From contig NC_066579.1 of the NCBI RefSeq assembly GCF_024323335.1, positions 132,548,354-132,612,353 on the forward strand: 64,000 bases of DNA, given 5' to 3'. This document shows positions 1 through 11,549 of the stretch, piece after piece. A program made the position numbers and the translations under genes. The stretch's first letter is position 1. Each line of letters begins with the position of its first letter. This stretch comes from Lathyrus oleraceus (Eukaryota > Streptophyta > Magnoliopsida > Fabales > Fabaceae). Under the pieces are notes generated by a model. It worked only from the letters and a program-made list of their open reading frames with translations. It had not been told where the DNA came from and did no database searches.

Positions 1-72
1 TTAGTTTGTCTTATTGCAATCAATGAAAATGTTGTGTTTTGTTGTTTATTGTTTATAGTATTTTGTGTTAAA

Positions 73-116
<44 letters not shown>

Positions 117-1264
117 TTTATAAGTTTTTACAACAGTTTTATTTCGTTCGTAGGACAAAAGTTCAGTAGTGAGAGTTAGGACAACATGATTCCGATTAAA
201 AAATAGATTAATTGTTATGCAGTGTTATTGTAAAAAAATTTACACTGTCAATATATCAAAATTATTCGTTTGTATTATTTTTTAAATGGTTAAAATAAAA
301 ATCAAATATTTTAAATAAATTAACGATTATGATTAACTGGCAGTATAAAAATCTTTACAAGTGTCAGTGTATATCAATTATATTCATTAAAAAATTATTA
401 TGTAATAGTATTATAATTATAATATTTATGTAAAATATTCCACATTTGTAATTATAATTGCTAGACTATGCCAAAAATTTATCAATATATTATTTAAAAT
501 TTAAAAAGCAAAACCATATATGTGATAAGTGGTCTCACTTAGTGGAATTTCGGTATAACCTTTGAATCTCTATAAATATTGGTTTAATGATCGCTCTGAA
601 TCTTTAAAAAATTTAGTTCACAATTTTTCTTTTTTATGGTTTAGTAATCAAAATTGAATTCTATAGGTGATATTTTTCTAATATGGAATGCTCCTATTAA
701 TAAAAAGCAACCACATATATTACCGCACTAACCACACACATGCACCATGTTTTAAATTCGGACCGCAACCGCAATTGCACCCGTGGATGCACCTCGAGTA
801 ATATTAGAAACCTTATCAAACAGTTTTAAAGATGATTCTTTAAATACTTTAATCAAAAAAATTAAATATTAGAATCCTTAAACTTAACATTAAATATTTT
901 TCAATATTGTATTTCAAACACGCATCTAAAAAAAATTCACTCTGCAACGGCTGTAATAGGCATCGCAACAAATGCAATGACCGCAATCGCAAAACACGCA
1001 ACCGCAATTTAAAACCATCACATGCACCGTTTATTTAAATTTGGGAGGGTTATCTTATAAATCCAACTCCTATTATTTTCTATTTGAAGATTCATAATAT
1101 TTATTACTTGAAAAGCAACTGCATATATTACAGCACTGCAAACCATGTACATATTACATTTATTGGAATTGTGATTTGTATCTTAGAAATCCAACTCCTA
1201 TGTTGGAAACAAAGATTGTTTATTTAAAGTAATGCATACATGGTTTTTGTTTTGGATATCGAAA
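1..1264. other. 3' flank of PA1-A, AT-rich, no gene
   Basis: This is the downstream flank of the minus-strand PA1-A gene. It begins with sequence that recurs at 47371 beside PA1-B, so the duplication extends left of the window. An (AAT)n microsatellite lies at about 74-115. A stretch at about 620-740 is a diverged repeat of 1085-1170; both carry a 'aaaagcaac...atattac' core followed by a 'gcactaacc' or 'gcactgcaaacc' block. No coding potential was seen. Confidence 0.7.
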
Positions 1265-1740
1265 TTAAGCAGTGGAAACACTCTTCAACAAGTCTTTTGG
1301 GGTAATCTTAGAGAAAACGTCTTCTGCTTCAGATTTAGAGGCAAAACACCATCCATATTCAATATCAGGATTAGGATAATGACCGCAAAACTTCCCACTT
1401 CCTTTCTTCCTACAATCGGCATCAGACTCACATAAGTTAGGGTGTTCATCATTCGCCTTCAAGAAAACTCCAGATGGATTTCTGCAGTAACCTATAAATA
1501 GACCAACAGGGATACATCGACAAGCTGAAGTGCCACATGGTGGCATCTCAAATGGAGAACAAACCCCATTGCAGCTTGCTGCTCCTGCATATTTTGTCAG
1601 GAACATACCTGCAATTGGCAAAGTCAACTAAAATTGGAACAACCAAAGATGCATGTATTATATTGGTAAGAAAGATGGATAAATTACGTACCTAATGTGG
1701 CAAACAAGACGATCAAAGAAGCCAGTTTAACGGAAGCCAT
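1265..1740 (-). CDS. PA1: Albumin-1 (PA1) precursor, copy A
   Basis: Two exons: 1740-1692 (49 nt) and 1608-1265 (344 nt), with an 83-nt intron (GT at 1691-1690, AG at 1610-1609). They encode 130 residues, the usual PA1 length. Residues 1-26 are the signal peptide. Residues 27-63 are the PA1b chain with the six cysteines of an inhibitor cystine knot. A short spacer follows, then the PA1a chain (about 70-122) and an 8-residue C-terminal propeptide. In the family, PA1b is an insecticidal knottin that acts on the insect V-ATPase and is stored in seed protein bodies. Positions reported as important for PA1b (F10, R21, I23, L27 of the chain) are present; position 28 is F. Start choice: exon 1 supplies the signal peptide; the longer open frame running into the intron does not. 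No break is visible. Confidence 0.95.
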
Positions 1741-2060
1741 TGTTTGATCGAAAGAAAACCAGCTACACTTATTTTTATGAGACCTTTGTTTTATGTTGCA
1801 TTATTTCATTCTTGTATGAAGCAATTTATAGAGACGTCTTCTTACCATAGCTGACGGTAAATGTAAAAACAAAACGATATGATAAACAGAATTAACTTTT
1901 AATGCATGCATGAGTTTTTTGGGGGCTAGCGAGTGTGGCAATATATCAAAGCAAATCATGCATATTCTTTGGCAGCTATCTAGTGTGGCAATAGACCAAA
2001 GTAACACAGTGTGCATAATGTTTTGTGGAGTAACAAGTGTAGTATCTATAATTATTTAGT
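1741..2060 (-). promoter_or_regulatory. PA1-A promoter with TATA box and RY seed motif
   Basis: Read on the minus strand, TATAAAT is at 1830-1824, about 85 bp before the ATG. An ACGT-core palindrome GACGTC (1838-1833) lies directly upstream of it. The RY element CATGCATG is at 1912-1905, with a second CATGCA near 1958. RY motifs are bound by B3 factors (ABI3/FUS3) and are typical of legume seed-protein promoters. A short 'tgtggcaata' block is repeated at about 1934 and 1984. Seed-specific expression is inferred from these motifs. Confidence 0.75.
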
Positions 2061-2685
2061 AAGGAAAGCGAAAAAAGAATCATTTCATTATAGATAAAGA
2101 ATAGTATGGAGAAGTCATGTCAAACCAATTTAGTGAATAGCTGTATAGAAACATCAACCAGAGATGCAAGTTCAAACCTATGACATTCTAACCTTTAAAA
2201 TTAAATTCCATTAAAAACCAAATAGTATGAACAAGCCAAATTATTTCTCATCATTACCATTACTTTAAAAATGAATAAACTCAATAATTATGATGGTTTG
2301 TGGACAACGTATTATGGATTTGGATCTTCTCCTATCTTATGTTGTCTACTGTCTACTCAAATCACAGTGCAATTTTTCTCACTCATAAAATAAAATAAAA
2401 ATTTAAATAAATTTTTTGTATAAACTTTCCGCCATTGGATTAGCAGCTTGAGGACCGCTAAACAGATCCGTAGTAGGTGATCTGTTTCCACCTATTATGG
2501 TAGTAGTATGTAAAGATATAAATACTTATAGTTATATCTTAGCTAGAAAAAAATACTATTTGATTAGAATATATTTAAATAACTTTTTAACAAATTATTT
2601 TTATTTATTTATTTATACACAATTAAAATTTTAAAATTTTATTGTATATTGATTGAATTTCATTTTTTATAAGTTAAACAATAAT
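2061..2685. repeat. PA1-A distal upstream block, repeated elsewhere
   Basis: AT-rich upstream DNA without genes. The part from about 2338 (cue 'tgtctactgtctactcaaat') to the ATAAT at 2681-2685 recurs near PA1-B at about 49226-49572 and 50834-51174, and partially at 49916-50184. Each copy ends where an LTR 5' end starts. Confidence 0.7.
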
Positions 2686-2863
2686 TGTAATATCCCATAT
2701 TTTCTTAAATACTCAAATTCATTATTAGTTAATATTAACTGAGTTTCTATATGCTCTAAAAATATCAGTTGCAATAGAAAGAGAGAATAGTGAATTCAAA
2801 TTAACTTAATTAATATTATTTGGGACTTACCTTTTATTAATTGGAACATTTTAGTAACACTAA
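2686..2863 (+). repeat. 5' fragment of the solo-LTR family, copy A1
   Basis: Begins TGTAATATCCCATATTTTC, identical to the start of the LTR at 3336 and preceded by the same flank ending in ATAAT. It runs to ACTAA (2859-2863), where a second LTR fragment begins. It is a duplicated piece of LTR plus flank, not an independent insertion. Confidence 0.7.
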
Positions 2864-3310
2864 TGTCATACTCCAATTTTGACCCTCAATCGCCAAATCA
2901 ATGCATTCATCAAATCATTAACATCATATGCATATCATAACATACATAATGTCTAAATTTCCAGTCAGAATAATTTCTCGGATTTACAGACAGATCGGTC
3001 AAACTGAATGTCAATTGTGCATAAAATCAGTGGACGAAAAATTTCAAAATCGAGCTTGCAGACGTCAATTATATTAATCTATGTTTCAAATAGTTTAACC
3101 TGGTGTGCTCGTTTTATTTTTTTGACTTGTTTTGGTCGCATTTTGATTAGTTTTGGCTTGTTAACCGGTAAAAATTTATTTTAAAATTAAATCAAACGCT
3201 GTATATATCTGAGAAGTTTATTTTACGTTGATCATTTTGGTGCAGTCAATTTATTTTTTCGAGCATTTTTGCGTCCGACTTTTTATTTATTTAGAGACTT
3301 CTAGTTTTCT
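2864..3310 (+). repeat. Truncated Ogre/Tat-like LTR fragment
   Basis: Starts TGTCATACTCCAATTTTGACC directly after ACTAA. The same start is found at 49738 and at 51353, where the LTR is complete at both ends. Here only about 450 bp remain before the duplicated flank resumes at about 3310. The Ogre/Tat assignment rests on recall of the typical LTR start and is tentative. Confidence 0.55.
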
Positions 3311-4924
3311 ATTTTTTTATAAGTTAAACAATAATTGTAATATCCCATATTTTCTTAAATACTCAAATTCATATTAGTTAATATTAACTGAATTTCGATA
3401 TGCTCTAAAAATTATCAGTTGCAATAGAAAGAGAGAATAGTGAATCCAGATTAACTTAATTAATATTATTTGAGACTGACCTTTTATTAATTGGAACATT
3501 TTGGTAACACTAATAATGAGTCAATTTCTCTCATAGAACAAATATTACTTGGGATATTTGTTTCTAATATCATATTTAATTCTATCCACAAAGTTCTTCC
3601 AATTAATGGTGTCCACATGTTTCTATCGAAATTCCTATCCATCTTGTACCATTTCATTTCCTCTGTATATATCAATTGGAGAAAGGGAGAACTTGAGAGA
3701 AGAAGGAAGAAAGCTAGTGGAAAGAAGAAGGAAGAGAAAAATATTGATTCCGTCATCATCACTTCATCACCATCTCATCTCACCATCTTCATTTCATCAT
3801 TTCCCCATCTTCAACAACCTCCTCTTCTATTTCTAAAGCGTTAGAAACCCTAATACTTCTAGAGATTAAGGTTGTAGAATCCTAGGGTAATTATAAGAAT
3901 TTATGCTATATGAAGAATGTTTTTTTCTTGATTATGATGATTTTCATGAACAAGTGTTTTGTGTAACACCCCTTTTTCTACCCCAAATACTTAACATATA
4001 ATCAGAGTAAACAAGTACGCATATAAACAAAAGTGTGTCACATCGACGTTTTCAAAAACTAAAAACTTTCAAAAACCAACATCATTCATCATCAATATAC
4101 AATACACCTGATCATTTATAATAACACCTCTCACTTATCATGAATATTCAAGCATATGCGTTCGCAGCGGAAAATAATGAATACTCATGTATTTCATAAA
4201 ATGATCCATGTCTCATACCATGATCATCTCTCAATAATCACCTCAAGATAAAATAAAACAAGTAATAACATGATGCATATCCAAATAAGATATGAGTTCA
4301 ATACTACTAATCTACCCAGTGTTACATGACCAGAGCATCGACTCACTACTTAGTCTTCAAACTAAAATACGGAAACTCTCTGGCTAATCTCGAGTGAGCT
4401 ACCTTCCACTTACTTCATTAATACTACTCCGGAGTATCTGCGCGATACCCATGTAAAGGTAACATTCAAACAGAAAGGGTGAGAATTCAAATCATTATGA
4501 AGAAGCATAATAAGGCACAATGATTAAATCAACAATTAAAGGAATTCATCACACTTCGTATAACCATGTAAATAATATTAATCAACATTTATTTCACATG
4601 TTTCAAACATCCATCAGAACTCAAGAAGTATAATATTCAAATCCAATAGTATATTCACAAATATACACACAACTACAACTATCACATAATCACATATTTT
4701 TCCAAATTATGTATCCAAACATCACCAAATTCAATTACTAAATCTCATACACACCTCACAATCACATCAATGCAAACATTCAATTATCACATGACTCTAA
4801 TGTGACTCAATGCATGACATGTGACTCTATGCATGTGGTACCTCAATGTGAACCCAACGTTTCACCGCTTTCCGATTCAATATCTAGAATCCAAGTCACG
4901 CTTCTGATCCGGACAAGATCAAAG

Positions 4925-5510
4925 CCACTATCACGCCTATTTCCAATTAAGGATCAACGTGTGCTACATCTACCATGCCTATTTCCAATTAAGGATCAAC
5001 GTGTGCTACATCTACCACGCCTATTTCCAATTAAGGATCAATGTGTGCTACATCTACCACGCCTATTTCCAATTAAGGATCAACGTGTGCTATATCTACC
5101 ACGCCTATTTCCAATTAAGGATCAACGTGTGCTACGTCTATTTCCAATTAAGGATCACCGTCTATGTGAACCCACAGTTTCACCACTTTCCGATTCAACA
5201 TCTAGAATCCAAGCCACTACCACGCCTATTTCCAATTAAGGATCAACGTGTGCTACGTGTATTTCCAATTAAGGATCACCGTCCACTACCACGCCTATTT
5301 CCAATTAAGGATCAATGTGTGCTACCAATTAAGGATCGCCGTCCACTACCACGCCTATTTCCAATTAAGGATCAACGTGTGCTACGTCTATTTCCAATTA
5401 AGGATCACCGTCCACTACCACGCCTATTTCTAATTAAGGATCAACGTGTGCTACATCTATTTCCAATTAAGGATCACCGTCTATATGAACCCACAGTTTC
5501 ACCACTTTCC
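4925..5510. repeat. Minisatellite, about 42-bp unit
   Basis: Tandem array within the solo LTR. The core 'cctatttccaattaaggatc' is followed by 'aacgtgtgctac' and 'atctaccacg'. The first units are 42 bp and nearly identical; later units are shortened or contain a 'accgtccactaccacg' variant. Because 42 is divisible by three, several frames stay open through the array; these ORFs are artefacts. Confidence 0.9.
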
Positions 5511-5669
5511 GTCATGAAGTCGACCATGCCATGAATGAATGTACAAATACCAACACATATGCAATTAAGATCATCTCTACCATCTTAACATTTCACATAT
5601 CACCATAATTCAACTCTATGAATTATCCACCAATGGTACATATACACATTCATAACAAATACACCATTC

Positions 5670-5790
5670 ACATAATATGCAATTAAGATCATCTCTACCA
5701 TCTTAACATTCATAACAAATACACCATTCACATAATATGCAATTAAGATCATCTTAACATTCATAACAAATACACCATTCACATATATAA
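5670..5790. repeat. Short tandem repeat, about 60-bp unit
   Basis: The unit 'gcaattaagatcatctctac' followed by 'catcttaacattcataacaa' and 'atacaccattcacata' is repeated, with one shortened copy, inside the same solo LTR just after the minisatellite. Confidence 0.7.
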
Positions 5791-6819
5791 ACTAATTATC
5801 AAATACGCACAATTAGATTTCATCTCAAAATGATTACAGCATTTAAAATATCAATTTTTCACTTTTCAAACAGTGTTAACCGGTTAACGCATATGGTTAA
5901 TCGGTTAACGCAAAACAGAATACACTTCCTGGCAGATTTCAACAGTGGTAACCGGTTAACGCTCTGTGAGTAACCGGTTACTGTAAAACAGAATTAACAG
6001 ATTTTTAAGCAAGTAATCGGTTAACGCTCGGTGAGTAACCGATTACTGTAAAACAGAATTAACAGATTTTTAAGCAAGTAACCGGTTAACGCTCGGTGAG
6101 TAACCGGTTACTGTAAAACAGAATGCAGAATTTTCTGCATTTTTCATCGTTGGAGGACTTTCGGACCTCCGATTTCGATTCCGTAAAAAGCTACACGTTC
6201 AGAAAATTATAACTCATATAATACCCTAATTATATAACGTTAATTTTCAGTTTTAACACAATTAAATCACCACAATCAAGGATAATCATCAAAATCTAAC
6301 CATTCCAAACAACCATACAAAATTAGGGATTTTAACCTACACATGCGTCTACCCATTGACCCAATCATACTAACCCATAATAATAAGGATTCCCCCCTTA
6401 CCTCTTCAATTTTCTGGAAACCCTAGCTATTCTCTTTACTTTTCCTCTCCTCTTTCTCTATTGCCTTCAATTGATCAAATGAATCCTAATTCTCACTATC
6501 ATCCCCTCTTATATACTAGTATTCTATTTGAACTTAAAGCATGATACTTCTAATTTAATTAATAGGCCCAATAAGACCTAATATTTAAATATTTCTATTT
6601 AATTCAAATAAGTCAAACCAACTCAATATACACACCAAGTTAATTAATTTCATTATTCATTATATCTCATATCAACTAAATAATTAATTAACACATCAAA
6701 TTAATTAATATAATTAATTATTATACTACCTAACAACCAATTAATTAATTAACACTCTAAATAAATAAAATAAACTATAGTAATAATAATAATTACTGAA
6801 ATTGGGTTGTTACATTTTG

Positions 6820-6885
6820 CTATATTCTTCATGATTATTGTGACTAAATGATTGATTATGGTTGTTGTTATGATCTTGAAAACCA

Positions 6886-6962
<77 letters not shown>

Positions 6963-7668
6963 TGTATGATGGATTTTGTTTGAAGAATTAGTGGATTCTT
7001 CTATTGAAAAAGATACAAACGATTGGTCCTGGAACTTTCTCTAGACCAATCGATTGGGAGGAGCTACTGAGTTGTGAAGAAGTGTAAAATATTTGAGACC
7101 GATCCATTGGTCCTTTGTCACAATCCATTGTGTTGTCCTCCTACATTGAAAAAAATGAAAAATTTCAGGAACTAATTAATTGACATTGAACCCCCAATCG
7201 ATTGACACTTTCTTTTTCTTGAAAAATGGTTCTCCAAACCTAACAAATCGATTGAGCTTCCCCACCAATCGATTGGCTCATGCCTAACACTCCAAATCTC
7301 CTTTATTTAATGATCCTAAATACATTGCATCAAGTGAGTTACATGTTGAGTCAAGTGAGTTAACGTAGTGATCTACTTAGGTTATAAGTTAGACATATAA
7401 CTTAGATAACATTAGAATGCTAGATTTATTCGTAGGATACCTATGTGAGTCTTGTGAATGGATGCTTGCTATAGTTGAGAGTGAGATGCTTTGTATGGAA
7501 CACGCATTGTTGTTATATGAATATTGGTGAATGAAGTCACCCAATGATTGATGAATATAGTCGTGTTTTATGGAATTAATCACCTATTCAGAGTATTTTA
7601 TCCTTGATGGTGTACATCCCTATTTGAGATGCTTAGATGAGTAGGCATGGGATGTGACTCCAATGATT
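6820..7668 (+). repeat. Middle part of the 3336-41445 solo LTR
   Basis: Continuation of the outer LTR. It holds an (AT)n run at 6898-6959 and a cluster of short palindromes: CCAATCGATTGG at 7046-7057 and 7265-7276, CAATCGATTG at 7195-7204 and AATCGATT at 7247-7254. No gene is visible. The paralogue at 54490-54740 keeps the sequence around the (AT)n run, but there the run is 132 bp. Confidence 0.75.
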
Positions 7669-7679
7669 CACTACGCCAA

Positions 7680-8040
7680 AAATGACTTTTAACAGCGCAT
7701 CTTAGAGAGCGCTTTTAAAAGAAAGCGCTGTCTAAGGTTAAAATTAAAATAAAACACGGAAAATGTTCCAAAAAAATAATGAAAGCGCTGTCTAAAGGGG
7801 GGTCTTAGACAGCGCTTTCTAAAAGCGCTGTCTAAGACCCCCCCTTAGACAGCGCTTTTAGAAAGCGCTTTTAAATATAGACCTTAGTCAGCGCTTTTGA
7901 TAAAGCGCTGTCTAAAGTCTTTAAATTAAAAAAAAAATTAAAACCAAAAGCGCTGTCTAAGGGGGGGTTTAGAAAGCGCTTTTGGAAAGCGCTGTCTAAG
8001 GGGGGTTTAGAAAGCGCTTTTGGAAAGCGCTGTCTAAACC
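7680..8040. repeat. Left subterminal repeats of the CACTA element
   Basis: Repeated AAAGCGCTGTCTAAG-type motifs in direct and inverted orientation, often as hairpins such as 'agacagcgctttct' next to 'aaaagcgctgtctaag'. In CACTA elements such arrays bind the transposon's own DNA-binding protein. Confidence 0.8.
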
Positions 8041-8087
8041 ATCGATGGAATATACATTTTTAAGTTTCTGATTAGCTTAACCCACAT

Positions 8088-8274
<187 letters not shown>

Positions 8275-8276
<2 letters not shown>

Positions 8277-8605
8277 TGAGTCATTCCAACAAGGTAAATC
8301 TAAAAACACTGGTTCTATGATAGCAAAGGCAAGAGTTGCAAAATAGGTTGAGTTGGCATTTAAAATTTTAGTAGTACTACCGTTTCTAAATACCATCTTT
8401 CGTGGCGGTTGTTTATTAGGAAATCATCTGTGGTGGTTCACACTATCCCTTATAATAATTGTTCATAGCTGAGATATATATATAGACAATTCTAAAGCGC
8501 CGCAAAACGTAATTCATTACGTCAGGTAATTGCAACACCCATATGGTTTGATCTGAATTGAGAGGTGTGATTTGTTCTGAGTTTGTTGGTGGAAGGAAAG
8601 GAAAG
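8275..8605 (+). promoter_or_regulatory. Upstream region of the PET100-like gene
   Basis: Single-copy-looking sequence between the AT run and the ATG. A weak TATA-like 'gatatatatatag' is at about 8472. It may be the captured native promoter; no firm element can be assigned. Confidence 0.35.
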
Positions 8606-9010
8606 ATGTCATCACTGGGAACTTCAAAGGGGATTCTAGAGATCGCTAAGTTTGGGGTTTACGTTACTGTACCCATCGTTCTTATGTACGTTTATGCCAG
8701 CAATCCCGACAACACTCTCCACAAGTTCATCGGAAAAGTAACTTCTCTCCCTCTCTCTCACACTCTCTCTCACTCTCTCTGTGCCTTTTTTTCAATTTCT
8801 CTTATCGTGTTTATTCGCTTACTTTAATTCACGATCACAAAACTTAGGGTTATGCTACAAGGATACACAACATCTTCTAAATTGCATTTTATTGTTATCA
8901 TGTTGCAGAAGTCATACGTTGAATATCCCAAGGATACACAAAAGCCACCACCGCCAGAGGAGCTTAGAGAGATGGCGAGGGAGATAGCTCGCAAAAGGAA
9001 CAACCCCTGA
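8606..9010 (+). CDS. PET100: PET100-like cytochrome c oxidase assembly protein
   Basis: Two exons, 8606-8737 and 8909-9010, with a GT-AG intron (8738-8908, phase 0), encode 77 residues. The protein begins MSSLGTSKGILEIAKFGVYV, has one hydrophobic segment at about residues 14-31, a proline-rich 'KPPPPEEL' stretch and a basic C-terminus. This is the layout of plant PET100, a small inner-mitochondrial-membrane factor needed to assemble complex IV. The first ATG of the frame is used; no upstream ATG extends it. The gene is intact, but it lies inside the CACTA element 0.9 kb before the U-box fragment, so it is probably a captured copy. Whether it is expressed cannot be judged from sequence. Confidence 0.8.
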
Positions 9011-9879
9011 TGCTTCTTGTGGGTTGGCAATAGTAATAGTAAACGTTTGTAATGGACACCGTGTGAACTACGAATCTTTGCTTCTTTCAATTGTTTCTGT
9101 TGTTTTATTATGAAATTTTCTGCAATGAAAGGAACATATTGTTATTAAGTAAATGAGTCAACGTTTGCAATTTCATTATCACGCCAAAAATCAATTCTTC
9201 ATTGCATGAAGTCATGGACTGTTTTCTCATATTGTCGAACAACAGCACTGTATTTGATCAAATTGCTATTTTCTGTGATTGCCAACATTATTACCAACTT
9301 GACTTCTAAGCTTTTGCCTGGTTACTTTCCTGACATATAGATAGTTTGGAATTACCGGTGAGCAAAGATAATAATTTATTGTTTCATTCAGTCTTTAAGG
9401 ATTTGTGATATGAGTTTCTGTGAATGACAAAGCTATTGCAGTTCATCTTCTTTATTTAAAAGGTTGTATATCTATATCTCTTCTTTATTAGTTGATATAT
9501 CATATATGTTGTTATGGTATCAATTTTTTTAAGTCTATTTAATTGTTTTTTTTTCTATTCTTTTTTCCAACTTATTGTTTACCTAGCAATGGGAACACCT
9601 TTCTTCTCTGCATGTTAGAATCGCAGTGGTTGCAGCTTAGATGCAATATTCAGTTTGTTTTTGTTAGCTTGAATGATTCTCTTTTAGTCTCTATCCTTCC
9701 CTTCTTTCAGTTCAATGACCTGTTCTCAAATTTTTATGCTTCATAGAGGACTCCATGAGAGGAATTTGATTGCAGGGAAACGAGAAGCAATTTTTTGGTG
9801 TTGTGGTTTCAACTTCCATACTCTGCATAATAGAAATACGGTTTGAGTAAAAAACTCAAGAGACTACAAACCGCTTACC
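9011..9879 (+). other. Spacer between PET100-like and U-box genes
   Basis: T-rich spacer with no convincing ORF. It probably contains the PET100 3' UTR and the U-box gene promoter and 5' UTR. The absence of repeats suggests a contiguous piece of a host locus. Confidence 0.4.
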
Positions 9880-11549
9880 ATGGTTGGATTGGAACTCATA
9901 CCGATAGGTACAATTTTGGCTGTTTTAACTAGCCAGGTTGTGAGAACAGCTAATGCTGCAAAAGATGTTCTTATCGACAAAGAAAGTTTTAATATCCTTT
10001 CGAAACACCTGCTTGATATTGCACCAGTCCTAAAGGAATTGCAGCTTCAGGAACTGAATGAGTCACAAGCTGCAAGGGTTGCTCTGGAGTCTCTTGAATC
10101 AGATGTAAAACAAGCAAGTAATTTGGTTGAGAAGTACAGGAACAGCGGCCATTTTTACTTACTTATGAAGTGTCATTACATAGTCAAGGAAGTTGAACAA
10201 GTCATTAGGGATATCGGAAGGTCTCTAGCTGCATTGTCTCTTGCAAATACTGAAGTCCTATCAAGAATTTCTGATCAAGTCAACAGACTACAGAGTGAGA
10301 TGCAAAGGGCCGAGTTTGAGGCTTCACAATCTCAGCTTGACATTGTTGATAAGTTGAACCATGGAATTAAGGAGCAAAAATTAGATCAGGCTTTTGTGAA
10401 CGATATGCTCGAAGAGATAGCAAGGGCAGTCGGGGTGCCAGTGGAGCCTTCAGAGATCAGCAAAGAGATAGCCAGCATTAGGTGGGAAAAAGAAGAAGCT
10501 GCAAACAGGAAAGAAAGAGCAGAAGTTATATTTTTGGAGCAGATCATTTTGCTACTCTCTCAAGCTGATACAGCAAGTGATTTCGAAGAAGTTAAGAAGC
10601 AATATTTTCAAAGGGTTCAGGTAATAGAAAGATATGGTTCAAGGGAAAAATATATTCCGCCACTTAATTCTTTCTGTTGTTCGATAACTGAAGCTGTTAT
10701 GGTAGATCCTGTCAGTCTTTGCACCGGTACTACATGTGAGAGATCTGCCATCGAAGTTTGGTTTGATGATGGCAATATGACTGACCCGAAAACGAAAGAG
10801 GTTCTTGAAGATACTACCTTAAGGTCGAACATTCGGTTAAGAGAATCCATAGTAGAGTGGAGAGAACTTAATTGCTGCTTCAGAATAAAGTCTATCAGGG
10901 AAAACTTATTATCTAATTCTGGCTTATTATTGCACGAGTCCTTGAGTCAGATGCAGGCTCTCATAAAAGAGAATTCGATTAATAAGGATTGGATTTCTAT
11001 AGGAGAACTTACTGATATTATCATCTCCATCCTTGGGAACTCTGATTCTATAGATGTCAAGATGAAGATCTTGATTACTTTGAAGGGTGTTGTTGAGGGG
11101 CATGCAAGAAACAAGGTAAACAGTCTTTATTTTTCATTTAAGCTGAGCATAAATTTTTTACATATGCTGCACTGAGATGTAGACATTCTTCAACTAGTTT
11201 TAAATTCGACATTTGCATAATATTTTACAGGAAAAAGTGGTTGAATCTCAAGGATGGCGATACATTATTTCCTGCTTACACAATGACTCTAGAGTAATAA
11301 AGGAAGCAGTTGACTTGCTCTATGAATTGCTTCAAGACCGTTCTGGTTGGAATAAAAGTTTCTGCGAAAAACTTTCTGAGCATCCCAGCACGGTCAATTA
11401 CCTTGTTACCATTCTAAACGGACCTGTCAGCGATTCAATTGAAACTGCAGAAAAGATTTTGACGGAGCTTTTTGAAATAGATGAGGAAAATATTTGTTGT
11501 GCTGCTAAGTTTGGCTGGTACAAAGCACTTGTTGATCGCATGATTCAAG
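9880..11549 (+). pseudogene. U-box E3 ligase (PUB42/43/44-like), 5' part only
   Basis: Exon 1 (9880-11115, 412 codons) and exon 2 (11231-11549), joined in phase 0 by a GT-AG intron, encode about 518 residues. The exon 2 donor is GT at 11550. Residues 1-240 form an alpha-helical N-terminal region. The U-box is at about 258-335 (PPLNSFCCSITEAVMVDPVS ... ERSAIEVWF ... LRSNIRLRESIVEW). The start of the ARM-repeat region follows in exon 2. U-box proteins transfer ubiquitin from E2 to substrates; this subfamily normally has about 800-1000 residues. No further ARM exons were found before the Ty3 insertion or elsewhere in the window. The reading frames are clean. It is best read as a 5' gene fragment captured by the CACTA element; continuation in a very long intron is less likely. 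Confidence 0.8.

Larger units (their letters stand above)
3962..6814 (-). mobile_element. Solo LTR, minus orientation, TSD TTTTG
   Basis: 2853 bp from TGTAACACCCC at 3962 to GGGTTGTTACA at 6814, flanked by TTTTG at 3957-3961 and 6815-6819. Paralogous stretches at about 50805 and 54490 have one TTTTG and no insert. The minus strand matches the LTR organisation of the Ty3 element at 13059: a conserved block around 'cggaggtcc...agtcctccaacg' (6150-6180) and clustered GTTAACCGGTTAAC-type palindromes (5875-6115). A TATA-like 'agtatataag' reads on the minus strand near 6517. It is longer than the 1694-bp relatives partly because of an internal minisatellite. Confidence 0.85.

Noticed and set aside
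1232..1435. Plus-strand ORF repeated at 48119 and 57584
   Set aside because: Antisense shadow of the PA1 3' end, conserved only because the PA1 genes are conserved.
3487..3844. ORFs of about 95-117 codons repeated near 50332-50689
   Set aside because: They lie within the solo-LTR family sequence, overlap on both strands and have no recognisable domain.
4802..5534. Long open frames with repeated LFPIKDQRVL or YFQLRINVCYIYH peptides
   Set aside because: They are translations of a 42-bp tandem repeat; the unit length keeps more than one frame open and there is no gene context.
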